A DNA stretch of 64,000 bases from Mesomycoplasma ovipneumoniae ATCC 29419 (GTDB lineage Bacteria; Bacillota_I; Bacilli_A; Mycoplasmatales; Metamycoplasmataceae): NCBI RefSeq assembly GCF_028885435.1, contig NZ_CP118522.1, forward strand, positions 496,001-560,000, written 5' to 3'. Made by a program: the position numbers and the translations under genes. The notes beneath the pieces are model-generated. The model worked only from the letters and a program-made list of their open reading frames with translations. It was not told the DNA's origin and did not search any database. Shown one piece after another: positions 32,832 through 44,252 of the stretch (positions are counted from its first letter, which is position 1; the number at the start of each line of letters is the position of its first letter).

Positions 32832-34349
32832 ATGAAAAAGAAAGTTATTTTAATTATTATTGACGGCCTTGGATTGCGACCTGAAAGTCAAGGAAATGGT
32901 TTTGCACTTGCAAAAACACCGGTTTTTGATCACCTTTTTGACAATTATCCAAATAGTTTGATCGCCGCATCAGGTCAAGAAGTTGGACTCCCTGAAGGAC
33001 AAATGGGAAATTCAGAAGTTGGCCATTTAAATATCGGAGCCGGATTTATTGTCTATACCGGAATTTCAATTATAAATAATGCTTTAAAAACCGGCGAGTT
33101 TTTCAAAAATGAAAAATTTATTAAGGTTTTTGAGCATAGTATCAAAACTGATACACCTGTGCAAATTATGGGACTTTTTTCGCCAGGAGGTGTTCACTCA
33201 CATCAAGATCACCTTTTTGCCCTAATTGATTTTGCCGCCGAATTTGGTGTTAAAAAACTTAATTTACACCTTTTTGGTGACGGACGAGATGTTGCACCTG
33301 AATCAATTAAGCCAAATCTTAATTTATTAATAAAGAAATTGAAAAATTTTGAAAATTATAAAATTGCTTCAATTTCCGGTCGTTTTTATTCAATGGACCG
33401 TGATAAAATGTTTGACCGTGTTGAATTAGGATATAATTCTATTCGCGGAAAAGCCGAAAATACCTTCACAAATCCAATTGATTATGTCGATTCTCAATAC
33501 GAAAAAGGAATTAGTGACGAATTTTTACAACCGGCAATAAATTTGCAAGTTAATAAAAATGATTTTCTTAATGACAATCATGGTGTTATTTTTTTCAATT
33601 TTCGTCCTGATCGTGCAAGACAACTTTCGCATTTAATTTTGCAAACAGATTTATATACTTTTAAACCAAAATATCCTGTAAAAATCGACACTTTTGTGTC
33701 AATGATGAAATATGAAGGGATAAATTGCGATATTGCTTTTGAGGAAATGAAAGTCAAAAATCCACTTGGAAAAGTAGCTGATGAGGCAGGATTAAAACAA
33801 CTTCGACTCGCTGAAACGCAAAAATATGCCCATGTAACTTTCTTTGTTGACGGTGGCGTAGAACTTGAATTAAAAAATTCTGACCGAATTCTTGTTGATT
33901 CATTAAAAGTTGAGTCTTATGCTGATTATCCGCAAATGTCGGCCGTCGAAATTACTGATAAATTAATCCAAGTTGGGCAAAATTATGACCTTATTATCGT
34001 CAATTTTGCAAATCCAGATATGGTCGGACATACAGGAAACTTAAAAGCAACTATAAAAGCGGTTGAAATTTTAGATTCACAGATTGGTCGAATTCACAGC
34101 TGAGCAAAAGAAAATAATTTTCATTTTTTCATTACAGCCGACCATGGTAATGCCGAACTTACTGAGGATGAAAATAATAAACCCTCAACAAAACATACCG
34201 TATTTCCCGTTATGTTAATTTCAAGTGATAAAAGTTTGAAATTAAAAAATGGAAGATTGGCAAATATTGCCCCAACAGTTCTTGATTATTTAAATATCAA
34301 AAAACATCCTGACATGGATCATGAATCCTTAATAATTAAGCAAAACTAA
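32832..34349 (+). CDS. gpmI: Phosphoglycerate mutase, cofactor-independent (iPGM)
   Basis: 505 residues. It starts KKVILIIIDGLGLRP with the metal-binding Asp. The active-site Ser is in QMGNSEVGHLNIGAG, and later blocks are HLFGDGRDVAP, FNFRPDRARQLS, DMVGHTGN and ITADHGNAE, all iPGM metal or substrate motifs. It interconverts 3- and 2-phosphoglycerate in glycolysis, the main energy route of these cells. AGGA lies five bases upstream. A clear terminator follows. Confidence 0.97.
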
Positions 34350-34376
34350 ACTTTTACAGACTAATTTTTCTTCTTT

Positions 34377-34417
34377 AAAACCAAAATCATTTTCCTTTTG
34401 ATTTTGGTTTTTTTAAA
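34377..34417 (+). terminator. Intrinsic terminator after gpmI
   Basis: AAAACCAAAATCA / TGATTTTGGTTTT with a short loop and a run of T. Confidence 0.9.
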
Positions 34418-34419
34418 AA

Positions 34420-34916
34420 GTTAATTGCCTATTTTAAAACCTGACAAAATCAATTTACGGATAAAATAAAAAAACCATAAAAAAATGCAACTACTATTTA
34501 AACTCAATGCAAATAGAAAACTCGTTTTTATTTGCAGCGAGGCTAAAAAAACATATGAAGTTTTGAAAGAACAATAACCAAAAGCCCTAAATTTATAGAT
34601 TTCTAAACGGGTAAATTTAAGGCATTCCATCATATTTAAAAATATAATGGATAATTCGTATTTGCTGATTTTTTTATGACAAAAAACATAATTAATCCCC
34701 GTTAATTCTAATTTCTAAATTTATTAACTATTCTTAAGTGAGGTTAATTATAACATAATTTTATTTTTGACCAAGCATTTTTTTTTTTTTTTACAAAAGG
34801 TTAATTTAAAACTATAAAATTAAGATTTTAGCCTCAAAAAACCTGGATTTACGGGTATTTTTGTGTGTTTGCCCCACTAAAAAGTGAATTTTTACCATCT
34901 AACTGTCAAACTAAGG
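34420..34916 (-). mobile_element. MITE-like structured repeat, copy D (inverted)
   Basis: The outer terminus near 34916 reads (minus) CCTTAGTTTGACAGTTAGATGG, followed by TTCACTTTTTAGTG and ACCCGTAAATCC. Then come a T15 tract on the plus strand (A15 in sense), TGCTTGGTC, TGTTATAAT, and ACGGGGATTAATT before ATGTTTTTTGTCATAA. An extra T changes the frame of the mini-ORF. The third hairpin is identical to that of copy A. The distal end breaks off at AAAATAGGCAATTAAC, before the right terminal repeat. Confidence 0.75.
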
Positions 34917-34997
34917 TGCTTTTTTTTAAAAAATTAAAATTTATAATTTTTTGTAAATTTTTAATATTTTTGTCAGATTCCTAGAAAATATTAAGAA

Positions 34998-35048
34998 AAA
35001 TGGTATAATTTGTAATATTAAAATATTAAACAAAATAAGAGGTGTAAA
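34998..35048 (+). promoter_or_regulatory. Promoter of the duplicated-domain lipoprotein
   Basis: TGGTATAAT (extended -10) near 34999-35007, then AGAGGTG three bases before the ATG at 35048. Confidence 0.6.
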
Positions 35049-36418
35049 TGGCACGCAAGCTAACAAAATTAAGAAATTTATTTATCCTTTCGACCCCTAT
35101 TGTTTTTTTAGTAGCAACAAGTTGTGGCGTTAGCCAAACAAACGAGGGGGAAAAAGAAGGTCAAAAACTCCAACAGATGAGCGAAAAAATCGCTGACAAA
35201 TTAGGGTCAAGTCTAAGCTTTGACGTAAATGGTAATCATGTTTTTACTATTAAAAATGACAAATTCAAAGGTGCAACAGAAGTAGTGGCCCATTTTGAAG
35301 GTAAAAGCGATGATCCAGCTATTACTCTACCAATGACTGCCGAAGTTAATGCAAACATAAACAATTCAACTGCAATTTTTAACACAGCCGGAAAATTCCT
35401 ATACGACTATAAGTGATCACTCAAAAAAATTAAAGTTGGATCTGAAGAAATTTCGCAAGATCAATTCCCTGATGATTTAAAAGGTGACCTTTGGTTTGAG
35501 AAAAAAATTGCGATAGTTAAACAAGATACTGCGCTTTGAATTGATCCTCAAATCCAACTTTTAAAAAATTGAATAAACACTAATGCAAATGTCGAGTTAA
35601 AAGCTGAATTTATTAAAAATGACAGCACAAAAGCGAGAAAAGTTGTAGATACCACTTTCAATAGTTCGTTAAATAAATTTCGAGCTGACTTACAAGACGG
35701 TTATAAATTTAATAGAATTTTAATTCAATCTAAAAATAACTCGTTTGCAACAATTAGTTTACCATATAAACCTTTGGAGCAAAAAGAAAACACACCGCAA
35801 CAGATGAGCGCAAAAATCGCTGACAAATTAGGGTCAAGTCTAAGCTTTGACGTAAATGGTAATCATGTTTTTACTATTAAAAATGACAAATTCAAAGGTG
35901 CAACAGAAGTAGTGGCCCATTTTGAAGGCAAAAGTGATGATCCAGCTATTACTCTGCCAATGACTGCCGAAGTTAATGCAAACATAAACAATTCAACCGC
36001 AACCTTTAACACAGCCGGAAAATGACAATACGACTATAAGTGATCGCTCAAAAAAATTAAAGTTGTTAAAAATGGTAGCTCTGAAGAAATTTCGCAAGAT
36101 CAATTCCCTGATGATTTAAAAGGTGACATTTGGTTTGAGAAAAAAATTGCGATAGTTAAACAAGATGCTGCGCTTTGAATTGATCCTCAAATCCAACTTT
36201 TAAAAAATTGAATAAACACTGATGCAAATGTCGAGTTAAAAGCTGAATTTATTAAAACTGACAACACAACAATGAAAAAAGTTGTAGATACCACTTTCAA
36301 TAGTTCGTTAAATAAATTTAGAGCTGACTTACAAGACGGTTATAAATTTAATAGAATTTTAATTCAATCTAAAAATAACTCCTTTGCAACAATTAGTTTA
36401 CCTTATAAACCTTTTTAA
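35048..36418 (+). CDS. Lipoprotein with tandem duplicated ~209-residue domain
   Basis: 456 residues. The signal peptide ends VATSC (Cys 26). Two nearly identical units follow, beginning QQMSEKIADKLGSSLSFDVN and QQMSAKIADKLGSSLSFDVN, each ending NNSFATISLPYKP. Units start 627 bp apart at the DNA level (35171 and 35798). They contain an identical block with KGATEVVAHFEGKSDDPAITLP. The near-identity of the DNA points to a recent duplication or gene conversion. No known family was recognised. It is likely a surface-exposed beta-rich protein. Confidence 0.85.
35171..36416. repeat. Tandem direct repeat, two units of about 600-620 bp
   Basis: Unit 1 runs from 35171 to about 35771, unit 2 from 35798 to 36416. 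Long stretches are identical apart from scattered substitutions. One small in-frame difference occurs (AAAGTTGGATCT against AAAGTTGTTAAAAATGGTAGCTCT). Confidence 0.9.
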
Positions 36419-36436
36419 GATAATATCTAAAATAAT

Positions 36437-36474
36437 AAAAAAAAGCAATTTCTCGAATGAAATTGCTTTTTTTG
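36437..36474 (+). terminator. Intrinsic terminator after the duplicated-domain lipoprotein
   Basis: AAAAAAAGCAATTT / AAATTGCTTTTTTT, loop of about eight. It can also stop transcription of trxA coming from the opposite strand. Confidence 0.88.
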
Positions 36475-36505
36475 TCTTAAAAATAACGAAGATTAAATTA
36501 AGATA

Positions 36506-36835
36506 TTAAATTAATTCAAAGTGTTTTAATTGTGATTCTAATACATCAGCAGGAACATAACCTTCAAGACGATGTACAAGTTTGTGATCTTTATAAAATA
36601 ATGTTGTTGGAGTTCCATGGATTTGGTTATCACGCGCAAATAAAATATTTTCACGCACGTTAACTCTAATTATAACTAGACCATTTACTCCGTATTTATC
36701 GTTCATTTGATCGATTGAAGGTTCATAAAGAACACAGGCTCCGCATCCAGGTTGGTGAAATACGAGAATTGCAGCTTTGCTTGTTAAAATTTTTTGATTA
36801 ATGTCATCGGTTGAGTGAATATCAAAGATTGGCAT
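36506..36835 (-). CDS. trxA: Thioredoxin
   Basis: 109 residues. The fold is typical, with ILVFHQPGCGACVLYEPSI carrying the redox motif CGAC (instead of CGPC) and the cis-Pro in HGTPTTLFY. It reduces protein disulfides in the cytoplasm. The start at 36835 has a perfect AAAGGAGG; the frame runs open further upstream without a better start. It lies downstream of proS. Confidence 0.92.
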   Translation of the reverse strand: MPIFDIHSTDDINQKILTSKAAILVFHQPGCGACVLYEPSIDQMNDKYGVNGLVIIRVNVRENILFARDNQIHGTPTTLFYKDHKLVHRLEGYVPADVLESQLKHFELI

Positions 36836-36901
36836 AATACCTCCTTTTTTATATAAATGATACCACATTTTCGCTTTTTTGCAATATATAAATAGAAAAA
36901 A

Positions 36902-38341
36902 TTAATAGGATTTTGCAAATAAGACAAATTTAGTAGTTTTTTTACCACTAAATATTGAATTAGCGCTTTGAGGTATATTAAATATTGCATTTTTTGGCAA
37001 AATACAACGGGCTGTTGCGGTAGTTTCGTCTTGAATTTGCTTCTCTTTTGCCGAAGTTTCACTAAAAGGGGCGATAACAAATTTCCCTTTTTGTATTTCA
37101 GTTTGAAGATCTTGATATGAAGTTACAAAAACTGTATTTTCAATTATGCGAGTTTTAGCTTTTTCAAACAAGTTTTTTTGAATTTCATCAAGAATTTTAG
37201 GGCATTTGTCTTTTAATTGATCAAGGCTAAAATAAATTTTTTGGCGGTTATCACGGCGAACAAGGCAAATTTGATTTTTCTTTACATCATTTGGCCCAAT
37301 TTCAATTCGAATTGGTGAGCCAGAAACTTCAGATTTATTTATTTTAAATCCAATTTGCTCGTCTGATTCATCTATTTGATAGCTAATTTTTCTTTGTTTA
37401 AGAATTCTAGCTACTTTTTTTGAAAAGTCTTTTACTTCTGGATGTTTTTTTGCAAAAAATTCAAGAATATCAACCTTATATGGGGCAATTTTTGGCGGCA
37501 AAACTAAACCATTATCATCACTGTGAACCATTACAAGAGCGCCAATTAGACGGGTTGAAATCCCTCAAGATGTTTGATATGGTGTTTCAAATTCGTTTTT
37601 GTTGTTTTTAAACTGAATTCCAAAATTTTTAGCAAAATTTTGGCCTAAAAAATGCGATGTTGCTGTTTGAAGCGCGCGGAAATTTTGCATCATTGATTCA
37701 ATAGTGTAAGTTGTAACAGCGCCGGCAAACTTTTCACGATTAGTTTTTTTACCAAATATTGTTGGTATAGCAAGATAATTTTCTAAAAAGAATTTATAAT
37801 ATTTAGCTATTTTTTTAGTAAAATTTTGAGCCTCTAATTTATCTGAATGAATTGTGTGTCCTTCTTGCCAAAGAAATTCAGTATTTCGTAAAAATGGATT
37901 AGTAGTTTTTTCTCATCTCAAAACTTGAGTTCACTGATTTAATTTTAACGGTAAAATGTTATTTGCAGCAATTTCATTTTTAAAATAATCAGCAAAAAGG
38001 AGCTCACTAGTTGGTCTTATATAAATATTTTCGGCTAGTTTTTTTTGGCCTACATGAGTTATTGTTAATAATTCAGGTGCAAAACCTTTAATATGTTGTT
38101 TTTCTTTTTCTATAAAATTTTCAGGTATAAGAAGCGGAAAATAAACATTTTTTACACCTTGGGAAGCAAAAAATGCATCAACTATTTTGGTTATATTAGT
38201 TCAAATTGCATATCCAAAAGGTTTGAAGTAAAGCGTTCCTTTGATTGGACCGTAACTCATTAAATTCGCCTGAGTTATAACGTCAACATATCATTTTGCA
38301 AAATCTTCGCTACTTGGCGTTATCTTTTCAGGTCGTTTCAT
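36902..38341 (-). CDS. proS: Prolyl-tRNA synthetase (archaeal/eukaryotic type)
   Basis: 479 residues with TGA(Trp) codons. [18 protein letters not shown] and [22 protein letters not shown] are class II motifs 1-2 in the form found in the short eukaryote-like ProRS. That form lacks the INS editing domain and carries a C-terminal zinc-like or winged region. It charges tRNA-Pro. It lies directly downstream of two tRNA genes on the same strand and may share their transcript. Confidence 0.95.
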
Positions 38342-38377
38342 AAAATAAATAATTAAAAAAATTGGTGAATTAACATC

Positions 38378-38452
38378 TGGCTGCCCCAGTTAGATTCGAA
38401 CTAACGAATGACGGTACCAAAAACCGTTGCCTTACCACTTGGCTATGGGGCA
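38378..38452 (-). tRNA. tRNA-Gln (UUG)
   Basis: A 75-nt cloverleaf with acceptor TGCCCCA/TGGGGCA, anticodon loop TTTTGGT giving UUG, T arm with GTTCGAATC, and encoded GCCA end. Confidence 0.95.
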
Positions 38453-38455
38453 AAA

Positions 38456-38539
38456 TGGTGGGGGGTGAGGGATTCGAACCCCCGAATCCGAAGAAAGTGG
38501 GTTACAGCCACCCGCATTTGGCCGCTCTGCAAACCCCCC
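38456..38539 (-). tRNA. tRNA-Tyr (GUA)
   Basis: 84 nt with acceptor GGGGGGT/ACCCCCC, anticodon loop CTGTAAC giving GUA, the long variable arm of bacterial tRNA-Tyr, GTTCGAATC and encoded ACCA. It is three bases upstream of tRNA-Gln. The promoter has TGTTATAAT (38559-38564). Confidence 0.95.
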
Positions 38540-38617
38540 GATCCGTTGCAGCTTTTTAATTATAACATATTTTTTTTGATTTGATAATTTTTTTTTATTT
38601 TTTTTTTTTTTTTCGGA

Positions 38618-40000
38618 CTAGCGATACTTGGCCACATCTTCAGTTACTATTTGGAGGACATCATTTACTAGTTTTTCTTGTTCTTCAATTGGAAGATTTG
38701 GGTCTAATTTAATTTGCTTGTAAGCAAAAATAAAGGATGGATGTAAAAAATTACCTAATGGACGTCCAATTTTGTACAGTTCAATCCATCTATCTTTTAA
38801 TTTTTTAGCAAGCTTTTCATCATCATGTCTTATTTTATATTCATTTGCTAATTTTTGATAAGATAAAATTTTAAAAATAGCAAAGGTAAATCAAAAGTTT
38901 TTAACAAATTCAGATCACTTAATAACAATAAAAAATCCAAGGCCAAAAAAATAACTTAGTGCTGGAAACCAAAAAATATAATATAAAATTTGACTATAAG
39001 GATTTAATTGGGCTAAATTTTGACTAATTATTTCAGAATTAACATTTAAAACTATCAATTTATGACTAAAAATCGGGCTAAGTAAAAATATTAATCTTAC
39101 AATATAATTTAACAGTAAAAAACTTGAATCGGCAATATAATAAAAAAGTAATTTCCTTGGTTTGTTGCGGTTTTTTAAATTATTAAAATAAACTAAAGTT
39201 TGAATAATTACTAAAAATAGAACAAATGAGCCAACAAATGCTAAATACTGCCAGAATTGAAAATTATTAATTCCGGCAAAAAATAATCAAAAAATAAGCA
39301 TCAACATCGAAACTAGCAAGGTTGAAATTGAATAATAAATTGACTTTGCAGTAAAAGAGATATTATTTCAAAGTTTTTCAACAGGATTTATTTTAGTTTT
39401 AGTTCTTTTTTCATGCTTTTGAAAAATATCTGAATTAAGTTGGTAAAAACTTGAAGTTCAAGCTGAGTGCTTTTCGCGATATTGCATTTTTTTATTTAAA
39501 TCACTAATTTCAGCAACAGCTCTTGAGTCTGAAAGAAAGTAAAAAAACTGATTTTCATCATCATGCAAAAGTCATGAAAAATTAATTTGGTTAGATTTTT
39601 TTGGTTTTGTAACTTTTTGAAGGAAATTTTTTGACTCTTTTGTTTGCTCTTGAGTTGTTTGTGAATTTTGCTGTGATTTTAGATAATTAGGCTGATAAGT
39701 AACGTATTTTTCTTGTTGATGATCATATTGAGGGCTATTTTGGGCCTGAATTTCAATATCTTTTTGGTCAACAACTTTTTGAGTGTCATCACCTTGAAAT
39801 GGATTAGCGGTGTTAGTTTTTAAATCTTGACTGTGATTTGGTTTTTGAAAATTACTATAATGTTGATATTTGCGATCACGGGAAGCAAAATGCGAATTAT
39901 GAGATTTATTAGCGCCATAATTTTTTGAATTATAAAAATTAGACTGATTTTGGTCGTTTATTTTTTGATTATTTTTTTCTTGGTCATGATTTTGATTCAT
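38618..40000 (-). CDS. Membrane protein with long Q/N-rich N-terminus
   Basis: 460 residues. The first ~140 are hydrophilic and rich in Asn, Gln, His, Ser and Tyr, probably disordered. The C-terminal part has about four transmembrane helices (from SIYYSISTLLVSMLMLIFWLFF on). It ends in a soluble helical tail (LAKKLKDRWIELYK...). AGGAG six bases before the ATG makes the start secure. Lack of a signal peptide before the disordered part suggests the N-terminus is cytoplasmic. No family recognised. Confidence 0.8.
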
Positions 40001-40545
40001 TAAATTCTCCTGAGTAACTATTTAACCTATTTATTTTACAATTTAATTTAAATCTAAAAAGTTAATTTAATATTAGCACCTTTTTCAATTTCTTCATTAA
40101 ATTTTACCAATTTATAACTAATATTAATTATTTTTTTCTTTTTAATTAAATAAGGTAAAAAAACGCATGTTTTTAATGATTCGGCATTTTTATTCTTATA
40201 AGAACTTATATTAATAAATTTAAAAATTTTACAATACAAAATTCAGACATCAAAAACACACTAATTATATAATATATAATAAGCAAAACAGTTAAGCTAA
40301 ATTTTGCTTGTTTTGAGTCAATAAAATTGCATTTTTTGACAAATCTATAATTTAATTTAAAATTTTAAAAATAAATCATTATTTTAAAATTTTTTTCAAA
40401 ATGCTGGTTTATTTTAGGAATTAATTTTAATAACTGAAATAATTTTTAATATTTGCATAAAAATACCCTTTTTAGTCCAAAAAAATGAGCTTTTAATCAT
40501 AAAAGTTGTATATTTTTTAAATTTTTTGTTGATTTTAATAAAAAT

Positions 40546-40698
40546 CACTCCCACTTCACTCCACTAATAAAATGCAAAAAATTTAAAAAACACCACCTAA
40601 AATCAGTCATTTTTTTTCAAACAAAAAATGATAAATAAAAAAAATTAATTTTTTTTTGTTTGAAATGGGATTTAGTGTATAATTGTGGTTGACAGTGG
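40546..40698 (+). promoter_or_regulatory. mraZ promoter with 10-bp-spaced GTGG boxes (candidate MraZ sites)
   Basis: TATAAT at 40678-40683. Directly after it GTGG occurs at 40685 and 40695, exactly 10 bp apart. Upstream, on the minus strand, 40566-40546 reads AGTGG AGTGA AGTGG GAGTG in tandem. MraZ is known to bind direct repeats with a 10-bp period (TGGG-type in E. coli, AAAGTG-type in M. gallisepticum), so autoregulation is likely. The rest of 40001-40545 is AT-rich and holds no gene I can support. Confidence 0.5.
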
Positions 40699-40707
40699 AG
40701 ATAAAAA

Positions 40708-41148
40708 ATGTTTGGAACTGTTTTCAGAATATTAGATGAAAAAAATAGAATTGTGCTACCTCCTGCTTTTCGTGATGAACTTGATGGTGACTTCTATATT
40801 TCAGCTAATTTGGACAAAATTCTTGAGATCAGAAGCCAAGCGGAATTTGATATTATTGCCCAAAAAATTGGAAAAGCAAACTCATTAGATCCACGACTTC
40901 GTGATTTTGCAAGATATTTTTTTGGAAATACCGTCAAAGTTTCTGTCGATAAGCAAGGTAGGTTTTTGATTCCCAAAAATTTACTTGACTTGGCCGCTGT
41001 CAAAAAAAGAATCTATTTATTAGGGGTTAATAACAAAATTGAAATTTGGCCTGAAGAAAGATACGATCAATTTTTTGCAAAGTTTTCTGACAGCAATGTC
41101 ACCGCTGATTTAGAAAAAGAATTGCTAAAATCGGGAGTAGAATTATAA
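40708..41148 (+). CDS. mraZ: Transcriptional regulator MraZ
   Basis: 146 residues with two SpoVT/AbrB-like halves. The first starts [25 protein letters not shown]; the second has [22 protein letters not shown], with the DxxGR signature in the second half. It controls the division cluster; in mycoplasmas it acts as an activator or autoregulator. rsmH starts two bases after its stop. Confidence 0.95.
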   Translation: MFGTVFRILDEKNRIVLPPAFRDELDGDFYISANLDKILEIRSQAEFDIIAQKIGKANSLDPRLRDFARYFFGNTVKVSVDKQGRFLIPKNLLDLAAVKKRIYLLGVNNKIEIWPEERYDQFFAKFSDSNVTADLEKELLKSGVEL

Positions 41149-41149
41149 A

Positions 41150-42040
41150 ATGCACATTCCAGTTTTGTTAGAAGAAGTTATCTTAGCTCTTGAAATTAAT
41201 CCCGAAGGATTTTATGTTGATTTAACTTTAGGACGTGGCGGACATTCCAAGGCGATTCTTGAAAAATTAACAACGGGGAAACTGATTGTTTTTGATAAAG
41301 ATATCCAAGCCATAGACGAAACTAAATCTAAATTAACTGCAATTAGTCAAAATGTTAATTTTATTTGTTCAGATTTTGCAAATTTTGATTATCACTTAGA
41401 AAAATTAGGAATTGATTATATACACGGGTTTATTGTTGATTTAGGTGTCTCATCACCTCAAATTGATAATCCTGAGCGTGGCTTTTCTTACTCTAAAGAT
41501 GGCAATTTAGATATGAGAATGGACACAAGTCAATCTCTTGATGCTTCTTGAGTTTTAAATCAATATTCTGAAGAAAAACTAGTTCAGATTTTTTACAAAT
41601 ACGGACAAGTAAAATTTGCACGGCAAATTGCAAAAGCAATCATTGAAAATAGACCTTTGAAAACCACTTTTGATCTTACTAAGATTGTCAAAAAAGTTAT
41701 TCCAGCACTGGCGTTATCTAAAAAAAACTTTGTAAAAAATGTTTTCCAGGCTGTGCGAATTGAAGTAAATAACGAACTTGAATCTCTGCAAATGTTGTTA
41801 AAAAAGTTACCCAAATTCTTAAAGCACGGTTCAAAAGTTTTAATTATTAGCTTCCATTCGCTAGAGGATCGATTAGTAAAAGATGCATTTTTAAATTTAG
41901 TTAGCAAATCTAAGCAAGATTTTTTTAAAAAAGGCGATCCAGAATTCTCAACGAAAGTTTTTCGACCATCACCAGAAGAAGTTTTGCTAAATCCAAGAGC
42001 AAAATCAGCTAAATTACGAGTTTTAATTAAAAATTCATAG
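41150..42040 (+). CDS. rsmH: 16S rRNA (cytosine1402-N4)-methyltransferase
   Basis: 296 residues. [28 protein letters not shown] (AdoMet site), [28 protein letters not shown] and the C-terminal [15 protein letters not shown] are diagnostic of RsmH (MraW). It modifies the decoding centre of the 30S subunit. It always travels with mraZ in division clusters. Confidence 0.97.
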
Positions 42041-42072
42041 AAAAGATAAATTGAAAAATAGGTAAAAATACT

Positions 42073-43053
42073 ATGGAAAGATGTAGTAAAATTATGCTAA
42101 TGGGATTAGGTGATTTTGGATCTAAAATTGTTCAAAACATCAATTTAGATCAAGCTAACTTTCCAAAATTTTTTATAAATTCACGCGATGAATATTCTAA
42201 TTTCAATTTTAGCGACCAAAATTCACTAATTCTTAGTCAATCAAATTTTGGATATGACTGGAAAAAAGCAAACCAAGCAGTAAAAGATAAAAGTTTAGAA
42301 ATTCAATCAATTCTTGCTGGGGTCAAAATTCTCTTTTTGATTGTCGGATTAGGCGGATCAACTGGATCAGGAGCAATTTTAGAAGTAGCTGAAATTGCTC
42401 AAAAAATGAATATAATTATAATAGTTTTAGCAACAAATCCTTCTGAAAATGAGTCAAAATTTAGACGAGAAACAAGTTTTGACGTGCTTCAAAATCTAAA
42501 AAAAATTGTTGATTCATTGATTTTAATTTCACCAGAGGAAATAAGTTTAACTTTTCCGAGTCTTATGGTTGAAAATGTTCTTCAATTAATAGTCCTTACT
42601 ATTCAAAAGAAAATTTCAATTCTAACAAAAGCTATTTGTCAACAAAATGCATTAATTCACGTTAACAGTTCTATAATCGAGTCAATTTTATCCAATAATA
42701 ACTTTGTTTTTGTCGGATATGCAAGCGAAACTGGTCCAAATAGGGCAATAGTTGCAACTGAAAATGCCTTTAAAAACCATTTTGTCGAATTTGATCTCTC
42801 ATCTTCCGAGGAAATGTTAATTACAATTAGTGCTAATAATTCAATTTTACAAACCGAAATTAACGATGTTCTTAACACAATTAGAAAAAATTTCAAACCA
42901 GACTTAAAATTTTCTTATGGCGTGTATACAAACACAAAATTAGATAAAGAAATTGAAATTGGTATAATTGCAAGTCAAAAAAAGCATAGTTATGAAAGCA
43001 AAAAAGCAGCAAAATTAAATCTTGCCTTCGATAACAAATTTAGTATTTTCTAA
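42073..43053 (+). CDS. ftsZ: Divergent cell-division GTPase FtsZ
   Basis: 326 residues. GLGDFGSKIVQNI is the N-terminal nucleotide loop; GLGGSTGSGAILEVAEIAQ replaces the usual GGGTGTG tubulin signature by GGSTGSG. The T3 region (NTDxQ in typical FtsZ) is INSRDEY, and the C-terminal tail for FtsA/SepF binding is missing. Synteny with mraZ-rsmH makes identity certain. The changes suggest altered GTP hydrolysis or relaxed constraint, as seen in other wall-less cells. Confidence 0.92.
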   Translation: MERCSKIMLMGLGDFGSKIVQNINLDQANFPKFFINSRDEYSNFNFSDQNSLILSQSNFGYDWKKANQAVKDKSLEIQSILAGVKILFLIVGLGGSTGSGAILEVAEIAQKMNIIIIVLATNPSENESKFRRETSFDVLQNLKKIVDSLILISPEEISLTFPSLMVENVLQLIVLTIQKKISILTKAICQQNALIHVNSSIIESILSNNNFVFVGYASETGPNRAIVATENAFKNHFVEFDLSSSEEMLITISANNSILQTEINDVLNTIRKNFKPDLKFSYGVYTNTKLDKEIEIGIIASQKKHSYESKKAAKLNLAFDNKFSIF

Positions 43054-43091
43054 GCAAATTGATTTTGATTTAAACTTTTAGTAAATGCTTA

Positions 43092-43158
43092 TAAAACACC
43101 TTTAAAAATTATAAAATTTAGTACGCAAACAAAATTTTATAACAAAAAGGTGTTTTTG
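43092..43158 (+). terminator. Long intrinsic terminator after ftsZ
   Basis: AAAACACCTTT...AAAATTATAAAATTT pairs with AAATTTTATAA.AAAAAGGTGTTTT, a near-perfect stem of over 20 bp followed by T residues. Confidence 0.85.
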
Positions 43159-43209
43159 TATTATTTTTTTTAAAAAATTTTTTTTATGGCCAAATCGACG
43201 GAAATATAG

Positions 43210-43255
43210 TATAATAATATTGTAGTTTTACTATTATTTTATCAACTAAATTATT
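43210..43255 (+). promoter_or_regulatory. pncB promoter
   Basis: TATAAT at 43210-43215. The ~35-nt leader has no Shine-Dalgarno before the ATG at 43256. Confidence 0.5.
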
Positions 43256-44252
43256 ATGTCAAAAATCAATAAATATATATCTGACTATTTTCTTGATAGT
43301 CAAAAAATACTTGCAAAATTTAATCCGAAAAATATTGTTATTTTACAGTTTTTCCAACGTAAAGATTTTGCCGTTATTGGCGGAATGGATGAAGTTTTAA
43401 AATTTTTAGTAGATAATACTGACTATAAAAAATATAAAATTCGTTATTTAAAAGATGGAAGCCGTGTAAAAAAACGTGAAATAGTTCTTGAATTAGAGGG
43501 TCCTTTGCATCTTTTTGGTCATGTTGAAGGAATTATTGACGGAATTTTAGCTCGCTCAACTTCGATAGCAACAAATGCTTATTTATGCAAAAAAGCAGCA
43601 AATGATAAAGAAATAATCTTTATGGCCGATCGTTCTGATCACTATTTGATGCACCAAATTGACGGAAAAGCAGCAAAAATAGGCGGTATTTCAATATTTA
43701 GCAATTTAGCTCAGTCAGGAAAAAGTGCTACTAAAAATTTTGGTTCAATGCCTCACTCTTTAATTCAAAATTTTGACGGCGATCTTATTAAAACTTCGCA
43801 GGCTTACCGTAAAATTTTCCCAGACCAACCACTTGTAGCTCTTGTAGATTTTAACAACAATGTAATTGAAGAATCCTTAGCTGTTTTGGCTGAATTTGGT
43901 CAAGATTTAGCTGGAGTCAGAGTTGATACTTCTTCAAATATTGCTGATCAAATGTTCGAAGATCCTAAAAAAGACGATTTTGGAATTAATGCAAAATTAA
44001 TAAAAAAACTACGTGAAGAGCTAGATAAAAACAACGGTCAACACGTAAAAATTATCGCCTCATCAGGTCTAAACCCTATGAAAATTAGAGAATTAGAAGA
44101 ACAAAACGCCCCTGTTGACTTATACGGCGTTGGTGAGTATATGCTTCAAATTCGAAATCATTTTAGTGCTGATGCAACCGTGTTAAATGGCAAAAAGCTA
44201 GCTAAATTCGGTCGTTTTTATCGTAAAAATTCAAAATTAATAACTTTTGAAT

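Noticed and set aside
40054-40239. 61-codon open frame on the minus strand
   Set aside because: AT-rich, Lys/Asn/Ile codons only, no ribosome-binding site and no family resemblance; expected by chance in this composition.
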